Shown: positions 16,297 through 26,315 of the stretch, in pieces
How positions within the stretch are numbered: position 1 is the first letter of the stretch
How the letters are laid out: each line of letters starts with the position of its first letter
DNA from: Geothrix fermentans DSM 14018
GTDB lineage: Bacteria; Acidobacteriota; Holophagae; Holophagales; Holophagaceae
DNA: 64,000 nt
NCBI RefSeq assembly: GCF_000428885.1
Contig: NZ_KE386810.1
Coordinates: forward strand, 518,979 to 582,978
Reading direction: 5' to 3'
Notes under the pieces: model-generated
The model's input: only the letters and a program-made list of their open reading frames with translations
Told to the model about the DNA's origin: nothing
Databases searched by the model: none
Translations under genes and position numbers: made by a program

Positions 16297-17421
16297 TCAT
16301 CCTCCGAACAGCCCCTCGATGGCGTCCCAGTCCCATTCCGCCACCGGCGCCACCGAGCCCTCCCGGAGGGCCTGCTGCGTGAGCCACGCATCATAGACCA
16401 CCAGGGCGCACATGGCCTCCGCCACCGGCACAACGCGGGGGGCGATGCAAGGATCGTGGCGCCCCTTGGTGGAGATGTCGGCGGCATGGCCCTCGCGGTC
16501 GATGGTCTTCTGCACCTTCGAGATGGAGCTGGTGGGCTTCACGGCCAGGCGCACCACCACGGGCGCCCCGGTGCTGATGCCTCCGAGGGTTCCTCCGGCG
16601 TCGTTCTTCAGCGGCCCCCCGGGGCCCAGCGGGTCGTTGTTCTCGCTGCCGCGGCGGCGGGCGCTCTCGAAGCCCGCACCCAGCTCCACACCCTTCACGG
16701 CGCCGATGGACATGCAGGCCAGAGCCAGCAGGCCGTCCAGCTTGCCGAAGGCCGGGTCACCCAGCCCCACGGGCAGCCCCTCGATCCACACCTCGCAGAC
16801 CCCCCCCACGCTGTCGCCGTCCGCCAGGGCCGCCTCCACGGCGGCCCGCTGGGCGGGGAAGGTCTCCGGGTCGGCGACGCGGAGCGGGTTGGTCTCCACG
16901 AAGGCCCAGTCCAGCGCTGAGCCGGCGATGCCTGCGATCTCCCGGTTGAAGCCCCGAACCGTCACGCCCAGGGTGGCGAGCTGCTGCTTGGCCCAGGCGC
17001 CGGCGGCGACGCGGGCCAGGGTCTCCCGGCCGCTGCTGCGCCCGCCGCCGCGGGGATCGCGGATTCCGTACTTGCGATCGTAGGTGAGGTCCGCGTGGCC
17101 GGGCCGGAACAGGTCGGAGATGGCCTTGTAGTCGGCGCTGCGCTGGTTCTCGTTGAACACCGCCAGCGCGATGGGATGGCCCGTGGTGCGGCCTTCGAAG
17201 ACCCCGCTGAGGACGTGCAGGCGGTCCGCCTCCTTCCGCGGTGTCACCAGGTCCGACTGGCCGGGCCGCCGGCGGTCCAGATCCCGCTGGATGGCTTCCA
17301 GGTCGAAAGGCAGGCCGGGCTTTACACCGTCCATCACGACACCCACCGCCGACCCATGGCTTTCGCCGAAGGTGACGATGCGGAACGTCCGGCCGAAGGA
17401 GGAGGGGGAATCGAAGAGCAT
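16297..17421 (-). CDS. aroC: Chorismate synthase AroC
   Basis: A 374-residue FMN-dependent enzyme that makes chorismate from 5-enolpyruvylshikimate 3-phosphate, the last shared step to aromatic amino acids and to menaquinone by the futalosine route. Signatures are the N-terminal TFGESHGSAVGVVMDG, DLDRRRPGQSD, GRSSGRETLARVAAGA, and the C-terminal KGRHDPCIAPRVVPVAEAM. All FMN- and substrate-binding blocks are present. It precedes hemA by 83 bases on the same strand and follows the glycosyltransferase gene. The chorismate link to mqnE (27.5 kb) is functional, not operonic. Confidence 0.97.
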   Translation of the reverse strand: MLFDSPSSFGRTFRIVTFGESHGSAVGVVMDGVKPGLPFDLEAIQRDLDRRRPGQSDLVTPRKEADRLHVLSGVFEGRTTGHPIALAVFNENQRSADYKAISDLFRPGHADLTYDRKYGIRDPRGGGRSSGRETLARVAAGAWAKQQLATLGVTVRGFNREIAGIAGSALDWAFVETNPLRVADPETFPAQRAAVEAALADGDSVGGVCEVWIEGLPVGLGDPAFGKLDGLLALACMSIGAVKGVELGAGFESARRRGSENNDPLGPGGPLKNDAGGTLGGISTGAPVVVRLAVKPTSSISKVQKTIDREGHAADISTKGRHDPCIAPRVVPVAEAMCALVVYDAWLTQQALREGSVAPVAEWDWDAIEGLFGG

Positions 17422-17459
17422 CCCCCAGTCTAGGGTCTGTTTTGGAAATAGGCCCTGGT

Positions 17460-18686
17460 TCAGGCCTCCGACAAAAGCCCCATGAGCTGGGGGCCGACGG
17501 TCTCGACGCCATACCGGGCCCGGCAGGCACGGTCGGCGGCCTCCCGCCGGCGATCCACCTCGGCATCGTCCAGGCTCCAGATCTGCTCCAGGGCCTCCGC
17601 CAGGGCCTCCGGGGAAAAGGCGTCCACCACCCAGCCCAGGCGCCCCCCGTCCAGGATCTCCATGGGGCCACCGTGGTCGGGGCCCACCATGAGCAGGCCC
17701 TTGGCCGCGGCCTCCGGGTAGACCATCCCGAAGGGCTCATCCAGGGTCAGGAGGGCGAACACATCACAGGCCTCGTAAACCCGCCGGAGTTCCTCATCCG
17801 GCAGGTAGCCGTGGAACCGGATCGAGCCGGCCGGGCATAGGCTTCCGGCCAGGGTTTCCAGACGGTTGAGGAAGGGCCCCGCGCCCACCACGTGGAGCTC
17901 GCAGGGGACCGGGCTGGCCGACTGGAAGGCGGCGAAGCCGCGGATCACCGTATCAATGTTCTTGAGGACCTCCAGGCGCGAGTGGACCAGCACCCTGCGC
18001 ACGGAACGCTCCAGCCCCGCCCGGTTCCGGCCGCCTTCGGGGAATCGAACGATGGGGTAGATCACCTCGTCCCTGCACCGGCCGTAGATGCTCCGCGCGT
18101 TATCCCGGCTGAACTCGCTGATGGCGTAGATGACGTCGAGGTTCCGGATAACCTCCAGGTCGTAGGTGTACCGCGCGTGGACGCTGGAATCGCGGCGCAT
18201 CGACTGGTCGTGGTTGGCGAGCACCTTGGCGAAGGCCCGGGTGGCCTCCTCCGGGCCCTCGCCGCCGGTGATCGCGAGACGCGCCGCCAGCGCGGGATTG
18301 GCCTCGCGCATGTGGATGCCCCGTGGGGGCTCGTTGCACTGCCAGATCTTCCGCGCCCGGATGGGGGCCGCTCCGAGCATGGCGCTGGACGGGAAGTTGT
18401 GGGCGATCACCAGGTCGTAGCTCTTCAGCGCCTGGGAAGCGCGAATTCCCCGGCGGCGCAGCTTGGCCAGCCGGCTCCATCCGTACAGGGGATCGGTCCA
18501 GTGCCGTTTCTTCACGGTGTGGATGGGGATTCCCGCCAGCCGGGCGCCCCACCGGGCCTCGTCGAAACCCAGGGTCACGATCTCCGGCGCGGCCCCCTGG
18601 GCCCGGAAATGCTGAGCCTGGGCGGCCACCAGAAGCTCCGCGCCCCCGACGGTCTCGAACGATGGATGAAAGATGCCAAGGCGCAC
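17460..18686 (-). CDS. Glycosyltransferase family 4 protein
   Basis: A 408-residue GT-B fold glycosyltransferase. The N-terminus RLGIFHPSFETVGGAELL is the Gly-rich donor/acceptor loop of GT4 enzymes. The C-terminal domain shows VLVHSRLEVLKNIDTVIRGF, ELHVVGAGPF and the EX7E-type motif DEPFGMVYPEAAAKG. The start is GTG at 18686, chosen because AGGAGG lies four bases upstream; an upstream ATG at 18713 lacks one. It is transcribed away from the rmd/gmd polysaccharide genes, so a role in the same surface glycan (adding a sugar from a nucleotide donor) is likely but inferred. Confidence 0.88.
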   Translation of the reverse strand: MRLGIFHPSFETVGGAELLVAAQAQHFRAQGAAPEIVTLGFDEARWGARLAGIPIHTVKKRHWTDPLYGWSRLAKLRRRGIRASQALKSYDLVIAHNFPSSAMLGAAPIRARKIWQCNEPPRGIHMREANPALAARLAITGGEGPEEATRAFAKVLANHDQSMRRDSSVHARYTYDLEVIRNLDVIYAISEFSRDNARSIYGRCRDEVIYPIVRFPEGGRNRAGLERSVRRVLVHSRLEVLKNIDTVIRGFAAFQSASPVPCELHVVGAGPFLNRLETLAGSLCPAGSIRFHGYLPDEELRRVYEACDVFALLTLDEPFGMVYPEAAAKGLLMVGPDHGGPMEILDGGRLGWVVDAFSPEALAEALEQIWSLDDAEVDRRREAADRACRARYGVETVGPQLMGLLSEA

Positions 18687-18823
18687 CAGGCCTCCTCTGT
18701 GATCCGCCCACATCCTGGACTTGAAGAAGGTGATGTTAGCATTGCGTTTCCCAATGTCCTGCAACGCCCTGAGCCGCCCTCGTGGCGGGGCCGCGCCCTC
18801 CCCGCATCCATGGAGCCCAACGC

Positions 18824-19693
18824 ATGAAAGTCCTGGTGGTCGGAGGGTCTGGATTCGTGGGGAGGGCCCTCACCTCCCGGCTTCTCGAAGCCGGCCATGA
18901 GGTCGAGTCCTGGGATCGGGCTCCGCGCGACGGCGGTCCCGGATTCATGGCCAGGGCCGTGGATCTCCTGGGCGATGGAGAGCTTCCCCGGCCGGAAGGT
19001 GGCCCATGGGATGCCGCCTTCCACCTGGCCGCCTACTCCGTCCCGGGCATGGGGTGGACCCAGGACCTGGTCTTCGCCAACCTGCGCATGACGGCCCGGA
19101 TCTTCGACCACTTGGCGGCCGTCGCCCCGGGCTGCCGCGCCATCTTCACTTCCAGCGCCTTCGTGTATGCCCCGAGCCCCCGCCCCCTCCGGGAAACAGA
19201 CCCCCTTGGCTCCACCCATCCCTACGCCTTGTCCAAACATCTTGGGGAGACCTGGGCCCTGAGCCGCCGTGAGGCCCTGAAGGTTTTCATCGTTCGCCCC
19301 TTCAACCAGCTCGGCCCGGGGATGGCCGCCGGTCTGCTCGTCCCCGAGCTCCTGGAACGAATCCAGCGGGGCGAGAGCCCCATCCGCATGACGGGCCGGG
19401 ATGATGTGCGGGACTTCCTCGACTGGCGGGATGCCATGGACGCCTACCTGCGTCTGCTGGAGGTCGACGCGCCCAGCGGCTCCATCTGGAACCTCTGTTC
19501 CGGACGCCCCACCCGGGTGTCCGAGCTGGTGCACGGCCTCCTGAGGGCCTGCGGCCAGGAGCGCCCGGTCCTGTTTGCGAATCCAGCGGTGGAGGCCCTG
19601 ATCGGCGACCCCGCCCGGCTCATGGCCGACACGGACTGGCGGCCCTCCCGCACCCTCGAGGACACGGTCCAGGCCATCGCAGCCCTATCCTGA
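18824..19693 (+). CDS. rmd: GDP-6-deoxy-D-mannose reductase-like NAD(P)-dependent epimerase/dehydratase
   Basis: A 289-residue extended short-chain dehydrogenase. Marks are the Rossmann motif VVGGSGFVGRALT, the catalytic YALSK (Tyr-xxx-Lys), RPFNQLGPGM, and the late WNLCSGRPTRVSELV, which resemble Rmd and related sugar-nucleotide reductases. The next gene is GDP-mannose 4,6-dehydratase, whose product Rmd would reduce to GDP-D-rhamnose. The gene symbol rests on that pairing. A GDP-fucose synthase or a generic epimerase cannot be excluded from sequence alone. The ATG at 18824 begins MKVLVVGG; an earlier in-frame ATG adds a weak tail. Confidence 0.75.
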   Translation: MKVLVVGGSGFVGRALTSRLLEAGHEVESWDRAPRDGGPGFMARAVDLLGDGELPRPEGGPWDAAFHLAAYSVPGMGWTQDLVFANLRMTARIFDHLAAVAPGCRAIFTSSAFVYAPSPRPLRETDPLGSTHPYALSKHLGETWALSRREALKVFIVRPFNQLGPGMAAGLLVPELLERIQRGESPIRMTGRDDVRDFLDWRDAMDAYLRLLEVDAPSGSIWNLCSGRPTRVSELVHGLLRACGQERPVLFANPAVEALIGDPARLMADTDWRPSRTLEDTVQAIAALS

Positions 19694-19764
19694 ACCCCGG
19701 GGCGAAGCTGCTTTCTCCCGGTCTGCCCGCCGGTTAGAGTGAAAGTTTCGACGCAGAGGACTCC

Positions 19765-20808
<1,044 letters not shown>

Positions 20809-20814
20809 AGCGCC

Positions 20815-21783
20815 ATGCCCTCACCGTTCAGGGACTTCTTCCGGCGGATCCGGCACCGCCGCTGGGGCCGGGTGGTCCGGCGGATCGACCAGCTCGGAAC
20901 CGAATTGGAGGCCCTGCGGAAGCAGATGGCGACCACAGCCGAACTGGTGGGCGGAATCGAGTGCCGGCGGGTGGCCGGCCTTCCGGACCACACGCCCTTG
21001 AAGGAGGCGGAGTTCCGCGTCCACTCCCAGTTCGGCGATGACGGCGTCATCCAGTACCTGTTCAGCCGCATTCCCGCCGTCCGCACCTTCATCGAGTTCG
21101 GCGTGGAGGACTACACCGAAGCCAACACGCGGTTCCTCCTGGTCCATGACGACTGGCGGGGGCTCATCCTCGATGGGCGCCCGGACCTGGATGCCGTGGT
21201 GTCGGCCCAGGGATTGCCGATGCTCCATGACCTGGAAGTCCGGAGCGCCTTCATCACGGCGGAGAACATCAATGGCCTGATCCGGGACGCCGGGTTCTCC
21301 GGAGAGATCGGCCTCCTCAGCATCGACATCGACGGCAACGACTACTGGGTGTGGCGGGCCATCACCGGTGTGTCCCCCCAGGTGGTGGTGGTGGAGTACA
21401 ACGCCGTCTTCGGTCGCGACCGGGCCGTAACCATCCCCTACGACCCGGCCTTCACCCGCCAGGCCGCCCATCATTCCTGGCTCTACTTCGGCGCCTCCCT
21501 CCGCGCCCTCTGCCAGCTGGCGGAGGAGAAGGGCTACGCCTTCGTGGGCTGCACCAGCGCCGGGAACAATGCCTATTTCGTCCGCAAGGACCTGGCCGGT
21601 CCCTTCAGGATCCTCACGCCGGAGGAAGGCTTCGTGGACAGCCAGTTCCGGGAGTCCCGCGATGAGCGGGGCCGGATGAGCCGCCTGGGGGGATCCGCCC
21701 GCTGGGATGCCATCGCCCACCTTCCGGTGGTGGACCTGGTTTCGGGAGCCACGGTGCCCTTGGATCATGGGGATGTCCAGTGA
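20815..21783 (+). CDS. FkbM-like/SAM methyltransferase-fold protein
   Basis: A 322-residue protein in the polysaccharide gene run. An N-terminal basic helix (about residues 5-40, RRIRHRRWGRVVRRIDQL) may be a membrane- or protein-contacting segment. The core has a methyltransferase-like pattern: FIEFGVEDYTEANTRFLL as motif I, LILDG as motif II, and SIDIDGNDYWVWRAI as the acidic core. The FkbM-type O-methyltransferase fold is a reasonable guess from these. It starts 6 bases after gmd, and its stop overlaps the GTG start of the next gene. A sugar O-methylation role is inference. Confidence 0.6.
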   Translation: MPSPFRDFFRRIRHRRWGRVVRRIDQLGTELEALRKQMATTAELVGGIECRRVAGLPDHTPLKEAEFRVHSQFGDDGVIQYLFSRIPAVRTFIEFGVEDYTEANTRFLLVHDDWRGLILDGRPDLDAVVSAQGLPMLHDLEVRSAFITAENINGLIRDAGFSGEIGLLSIDIDGNDYWVWRAITGVSPQVVVVEYNAVFGRDRAVTIPYDPAFTRQAAHHSWLYFGASLRALCQLAEEKGYAFVGCTSAGNNAYFVRKDLAGPFRILTPEEGFVDSQFRESRDERGRMSRLGGSARWDAIAHLPVVDLVSGATVPLDHGDVQ

Positions 21784-23582
21784 ACCACCCGACGAGACGA
21801 ATCGCCCCAGCCGCCCTCCTGGCCTGTCTCCCCGTCCTGGCCCAGTCCCCCCGCTTCGGGCAGGGTGATGCCATCCGGGCCGAGTGGGCGCGCCAGCCCC
21901 TGGCCTGGACCGAGTCCCGGAAGGCCGCGCTTCCGCCCGAGGATCGGGAGCGGCTGGAGCGGACGATCCGCCGCCTCGGCGTCCCAGGCACCCCCACCCT
22001 GCTGCCGCCGGAGCTGGCCCAGCCCACCGAGGCCCTCTGGCTGGCGAAGGCCACCGCCGCCAGGACGCCCCGGGAACGCTTCGACGCCCTGTTCTTCCTG
22101 AACCGTCTGAAAAGCCCCAGGGCTCTTCTGGCCCTGGATGGGCTGGGAGCCCTGGAGGCCGCAACCTGGCCGAAGCACCTGCACCTGGAGGCCGCCATCG
22201 CCACCGCGCGCCTGAACGGCGGGGACCCTTCGCCCACCCTTCAGGCCTTCCTCGATGCCCTTCGGAAGGCCGGCAAGGTGGATCCCGTCCGCGCCCAGGC
22301 CGCCCGCCTGAGGCTGGTGATGGCCGGGAAGGAGAGGACGCTGCTGCCACCGGTCCCCGCGACCCCCGGCTCGATCCTGGCCCTGATGGATGCATGGAAC
22401 CGGGCGCCCTGGCCCCTTCGCCGGGACCTGGCCCTGACCGCCTTCGCGACGCTTTCCCCGGACTCCCCCGCCTGGGGCCGGATGGGCCTCGCCCGCCCTG
22501 AGAAGGCCACCCTGGATCGGGCCTGCGTGGGCATCCTCTCCCGCCTGGCCGAAGGCGTCCCCAGGCCCGCCCCTGCTGAGGCCTTCGAGGTGCAAGGCTC
22601 CCCCTGGTCCTGCTCGATCCACCCTCTGGCCCAGTGGTACGGATTCCAGGCCCTGGCCCGCCTCGAGTCCCCCCTGCCCCGCCTCCAGCCGCTCCTGGAC
22701 ACAGACCCGCCCCTGGGCGCCTCGAGCCCTCTTCTCCGGGGTGCGCTGCTGCCCGCCTTGCGGATCCAGCGGCCCGGACGGGCGGATCAGCTGCGCGCCC
22801 GGCTTCTGTCCGGATCGGACCCCCTCGCCCGGGCCGCCGCCATCGAGGATCTCCCGGCTCCGCCGGCCGATCTCGAAGCTCTGACCCGGCAGGTCTGGGA
22901 GGACACCCAGTTCGAGGCGCAGCAGACCCTCATCCAGAGCTACGCCCGCTGGAAGATGTCCGCGGAGGACCAGAAAGCGCAGTTGCGTCCCTGGCTCCGG
23001 CATCCCAACTGGACCTGCCGCCGGGAGGCCTACCAGGCCCTGGCAAAGCTGGATCCCGGCACACCTTGGCCCGCCACGCCCAAACCCACGGCCATGGACG
23101 AGGCCATCTTGAAGGAAGCCACCCGGCTGGCCGAACGGGGCAAACCCGTACGCCTTCGCATCTCCCTGAGCGGAAAGCGGAGCTTCACGCTGCGTCTCGA
23201 CCCATCCGTGGCGCCCATGAACATCGCCAACCTGGTGCTGCTGGCGCGGAAAGGCTACTTCAACGGGCGCGTGGTGCCCCGGGTGGTGCCGGACTTCGTG
23301 GTGCAGATGGGCAGTCCGGTGGACACCATGGACGGCGGCCCCGGCCACACGGTGCGCTGCGAGGACTCGCTGGACTGGTACGGCCCCGGCAGCGTGGGCA
23401 TGGCCCTGTCCGGAAAGGACACCGGCGGCAGCCAGTTCTTCATCACCACCAACGCCACCCCCCACCTCACGGGCCGATATACGCGCATGGGCGAGGTCGA
23501 GGACCTGGACCGCGCGATGAAGATCCTCGACGACCTGGAGCTGGGCGCCAGGATCGTGTCGGTCACCGTCCTGGATGCCTGA
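21780..23582 (+). CDS. Secreted protein with helical N-domain and C-terminal cyclophilin domain
   Basis: A 600-residue protein starting at GTG (overlap GTGA with the previous stop). A signal peptide (PAALLACLPVLAQS) precedes about 400 residues of paired helices, HEAT-like in pattern, for example DPLARAAAIEDLP and LRHPNWTCRREAYQAL. Residues about 455-600 are a cyclophilin-type prolyl isomerase domain: NIANLVLLARKGYFNG, VPDFVVQMG, GMALSGKDTGGSQFFIT and HLTGRYTRMG. Prolyl isomerases assist outer-membrane protein folding, and the adjacent gene encodes a probable outer-membrane barrel. The fusion itself is certain; the partnership is inferred. The stop overlaps the next start. Confidence 0.82.
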   Translation: MNHPTRRIAPAALLACLPVLAQSPRFGQGDAIRAEWARQPLAWTESRKAALPPEDRERLERTIRRLGVPGTPTLLPPELAQPTEALWLAKATAARTPRERFDALFFLNRLKSPRALLALDGLGALEAATWPKHLHLEAAIATARLNGGDPSPTLQAFLDALRKAGKVDPVRAQAARLRLVMAGKERTLLPPVPATPGSILALMDAWNRAPWPLRRDLALTAFATLSPDSPAWGRMGLARPEKATLDRACVGILSRLAEGVPRPAPAEAFEVQGSPWSCSIHPLAQWYGFQALARLESPLPRLQPLLDTDPPLGASSPLLRGALLPALRIQRPGRADQLRARLLSGSDPLARAAAIEDLPAPPADLEALTRQVWEDTQFEAQQTLIQSYARWKMSAEDQKAQLRPWLRHPNWTCRREAYQALAKLDPGTPWPATPKPTAMDEAILKEATRLAERGKPVRLRISLSGKRSFTLRLDPSVAPMNIANLVLLARKGYFNGRVVPRVVPDFVVQMGSPVDTMDGGPGHTVRCEDSLDWYGPGSVGMALSGKDTGGSQFFITTNATPHLTGRYTRMGEVEDLDRAMKILDDLELGARIVSVTVLDA

Positions 23583-25239
23583 ACCCGCCGTTCGAAGGGA
23601 GCCTGCCCTGTTCCGCACACGCCGATTCCTCCACCTCACCGCCCTGATCTGCAGTGCCGCCCCGGCGGCTCTGGCCCAGGCGCCCCTGCTCCAGGACGGG
23701 GCCCAGGAACTCCGCCAGGAACGCCTCGCCTGGGCCGTGGGAGAGCCGGTGCCTCCCCCGTTCCGTGTGCCTTCGCTTGAAGTTGGCCTGGGCGGGGCCG
23801 GATCGGAGGGCCTCTACGCACCCCTCGTGGGTGGCGAGGGATTCGGCCACGGCATGCAGGGCTGGGGCGTGGGGCTCCAGGGGAAGTACTTCCGGGGCGG
23901 CCTCTCCCTGTCGGCCACCGTCGTGGCGTTCCGGGATGGCGAGATCACCCGGGGCATCCTCCAGCGGGGTGGCATCGCCTACCAGACCGAGGGCGGCTGG
24001 CGCTTCGCCCTGGAGCAGGCTCCCTTCCAGTGGGGCTTCGGCCTCAATGGCGGCTACCTCATGGGGGACTCGGCCCGCCCCTTCCCCCGGGTGTCCATGG
24101 GAACGCCGGAGGCGGCCCTGCACCTGTGGCGCGTCCCCCTGGGCCACTGGCGGGCCGAGCTCTTCTACGGACGCCTGGAGTGGAACCGGCCCATCCCGGA
24201 ATGGATGGCCAACCGGCTGAACCAGGAGGCGGAGGTGGCCAAGGCCGGGGACATCCGGCGGCCGGACATCTCCGGCCTTAGGGTGCAGGGCCGGTTCGGG
24301 CCCCACGTGGAGCTGAACCTCGGCGTGGTGTCCATGTGGGGCGGCGTGGACCCCCAGGGCAACAACCGCCAGCGCGGCTACACCTGGGACGACTACCTTC
24401 TCGGTTTCATCGGCGCGGAGAACATCGGGCGCACGGAGGCCAGCGGCAGCCCCTTCAACTTCGACACGAGCAACTTCAAGCAGATCTCCATGGGCCACGC
24501 CCTGGCCGAGGCCCGGGTGCGCATCCCCGCCCTGGCCTCCACCTTTGGCGCGAAGGGCGCCTCCGTGTACCTCAGCCGCGGCTCCAAGAACGTCAACTGG
24601 CAGTGGAAGGACTTCCTCCACCACCCGGGTGCGGCCATCCACCGGGACCTGAGCAAGGACTGGGAACTCGTCAAGCGCGGCAAGGTCACCGGCGGGGACT
24701 ACACGGACAGCCTCTGGGGACGGGGCATCCGGGAGGCGGTACCCACGCTCGAACACGCCAACGACATCCTGGGCCTTCAGCTGGTCTGGGAGCGCTGGGA
24801 CCTGGGCCTGGAATATGCGGATACCGTGAACGTCCCCTGGGATGGGGGTGGGTATCGGGTCTATTCCCATAGCACCTACCTCGCCGGCTATTCCCGCTAC
24901 GGCGACCCGTTGGGCATGGCCTTCGGGGGCGATGTCATCACCCGTACGGTGGACCTCGGCATGCCCCTGTTCCTGGAGGGCAAGGGGCGACTCAAGGTGG
25001 TCAGCGGCATCCGGGCCTTCCGCGACAAACTCGAGCTGTGGAGCGCCGCCCATCCCGGGTCGGTGCCCGAGCTCGACCGCTTCTGGTTCCTCCAGATGGA
25101 CGCCCAGTGGCGCACGCCCACGGGGCGGATCGGGGCCTCCATCTCCTCAGAGCGCGACCGGAACCCCCAGTTCGTCGACGGGGCCACACCGCGCTGGGGC
25201 TGGGCCTTCACGGTCTTCCAGAGCTTCCGCGTGTTCTGA
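23575..25239 (+). CDS. Wzi-like outer-membrane barrel protein (capsule assembly)
   Basis: A 554-residue predicted outer-membrane protein whose ATG overlaps the previous stop by eight bases. An N-terminal signal region ([16 protein letters not shown]) is followed by many short amphipathic strands typical of a beta-barrel, and the chain ends in FQSFRVF with a terminal Phe. Regions such as [17 protein letters not shown] and GLEYADTVN recall the Wzi family that anchors or exports capsule at the cell surface. The cluster context (rmd, gmd, glycosyltransferase) supports that. An in-frame CTG downstream, preceded by GGGAG, is an alternative start. Confidence 0.62.
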   Translation: MPEPAVRREPALFRTRRFLHLTALICSAAPAALAQAPLLQDGAQELRQERLAWAVGEPVPPPFRVPSLEVGLGGAGSEGLYAPLVGGEGFGHGMQGWGVGLQGKYFRGGLSLSATVVAFRDGEITRGILQRGGIAYQTEGGWRFALEQAPFQWGFGLNGGYLMGDSARPFPRVSMGTPEAALHLWRVPLGHWRAELFYGRLEWNRPIPEWMANRLNQEAEVAKAGDIRRPDISGLRVQGRFGPHVELNLGVVSMWGGVDPQGNNRQRGYTWDDYLLGFIGAENIGRTEASGSPFNFDTSNFKQISMGHALAEARVRIPALASTFGAKGASVYLSRGSKNVNWQWKDFLHHPGAAIHRDLSKDWELVKRGKVTGGDYTDSLWGRGIREAVPTLEHANDILGLQLVWERWDLGLEYADTVNVPWDGGGYRVYSHSTYLAGYSRYGDPLGMAFGGDVITRTVDLGMPLFLEGKGRLKVVSGIRAFRDKLELWSAAHPGSVPELDRFWFLQMDAQWRTPTGRIGASISSERDRNPQFVDGATPRWGWAFTVFQSFRVF

Positions 25240-25286
25240 GCCCGGGACTGCCTGCGCTATCCTGGTTCCCCTTGCTCGAGGTCCGC

Positions 25287-25949
25287 ATGGCGTTGTCCCG
25301 CGATCAGCTCGTCCGCCGCGCCGCGCAGGAATTGCGTGACGGCTATTACGTGAACCTGGGCATCGGCATCCCCACCCTCATCGCCAATGCGATTCCGGAG
25401 GGCGTGGACGTCATCCTCCAGAGCGAGAACGGCCTCCTGGGCATCGGTCCCTTCCCCACGCTGGAGGAGGTCGATCCGGACCTCATCAATGCGGGCAAGC
25501 AGACCGTGACGACGGCCCCGGGCGCCAGCTTCTTCAGCAGCGCCGACAGCTTCGCCATGATCCGCGGCGGCAAGATCGACCTGAGCATCCTGGGCGCCAT
25601 GCAGGTGGACATGGAGGGCAACCTCGCCAACTGGATGATCCCCGGCAAGATGGTGAAGGGCATGGGCGGCGCCATGGACCTGGTGGCCGCGGCCAAGCGG
25701 GTGGTGGTGGTGATGGAGCACACCAGCAAGGACGGCGAGCCCAAGATCCTCCGCAGGTGCACCCTGCCCCTCACCGGCCAGCGCTGCGTGCACCGCATCA
25801 TCACCGATCTGGCCGTCATCGACGTGGTGCCGGGCCGCGAGGGTCTGCGGCTGGTGGAGGTGGCCCCGGGCGTCACCCGGGAGGAGGTCCAGGCCAGGAC
25901 CGAGCCGCCCCTGGTCATGGACCGCGTGACCGGCATGACCGGTGTGTGA
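25287..25949 (+). CDS. 3-oxoacid CoA-transferase subunit B
   Basis: A 220-residue ScoB/AtoA-type subunit of family I CoA-transferases (for example succinyl-CoA:acetoacetate CoA-transferase), which exchange CoA through a glutamyl-CoA thioester. The catalytic Glu sits in [11 protein letters not shown]. Next come [33 protein letters not shown]-like [11 protein letters not shown], and [16 protein letters not shown]. No subunit A gene is adjacent: the upstream neighbour is the barrel gene and the downstream one a lipoprotein. The start ATG 25287 gives the family N-terminus; a long upstream in-frame extension inside the barrel gene is rejected. Confidence 0.92.
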   Translation: MALSRDQLVRRAAQELRDGYYVNLGIGIPTLIANAIPEGVDVILQSENGLLGIGPFPTLEEVDPDLINAGKQTVTTAPGASFFSSADSFAMIRGGKIDLSILGAMQVDMEGNLANWMIPGKMVKGMGGAMDLVAAAKRVVVVMEHTSKDGEPKILRRCTLPLTGQRCVHRIITDLAVIDVVPGREGLRLVEVAPGVTREEVQARTEPPLVMDRVTGMTGV

Positions 25950-25958
25950 GGCTGTCCC

Positions 25959-26315
25959 ATGCTGCTGCGCTCTCTGCCCTTCGCTCCTCTCCTGCTGGCC
26001 CTCGCCTGCGCGACCCCGGGGGACTCCGTGCCCGCCAAGCCCAAAGAACCCTTCAAGCCCGCCCTGAGCCTCCGCCCCGTGGCCGTCAGCCTGGTTCCTG
26101 GCGGAACCCAGTCCTTCCAGGCGGAGGTCAACTACCCCGAAGGCGTTCGCTACCTGCGCCAGCCGGTGGGGTGGCGCGTGGTGGAGGCTGGAGGCGGGAC
26201 CATCACCGGTGCCGGCCTCTACACCGCCCCGGCAACGGCCGGTACCTACCATGTCGAGGTGCGCCGGGAGGATTTCCCCGAGGTCTCCGCCACGGCCGCG
26301 GTGACGGTGAAGTGA
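25959..26315 (+). CDS. Lipoprotein with Ig-like domain
   Basis: A 118-residue protein with a lipoprotein signal: MLLRSLPFAPLLLALAC, lipobox LALAC with Cys17 as lipidation site. After a Pro-rich spacer the chain looks like a bacterial Ig-like domain: RPVAVSLVPGGTQSFQAEV, GWRVVEAGGGTITGAGLYTAP, AGTYHVEV. This is the pattern in Ig-like beta-sandwich modules of Acidobacteria. No enzyme motif. Located between the CoA-transferase subunit and pyrD; its stop overlaps the pyrD ATG (TGATG). Confidence 0.72.
   Translation: MLLRSLPFAPLLLALACATPGDSVPAKPKEPFKPALSLRPVAVSLVPGGTQSFQAEVNYPEGVRYLRQPVGWRVVEAGGGTITGAGLYTAPATAGTYHVEVRREDFPEVSATAAVTVK

Noticed and set aside
15050-16387. Longer HemA start at 16387
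   Set aside because: The extra 58 residues lack conservation (Gly/Arg-rich), and reach into the aroC 3' end; ATG 16213 gives the expected N-terminal fold.
21765-23639. 624-residue minus-strand open frame antisense to the cyclophilin fusion
   Set aside because: Composition is typical of an antisense shadow (Gly/Gln/Arg-rich), no motif, while the plus-strand protein has a complete cyclophilin domain.
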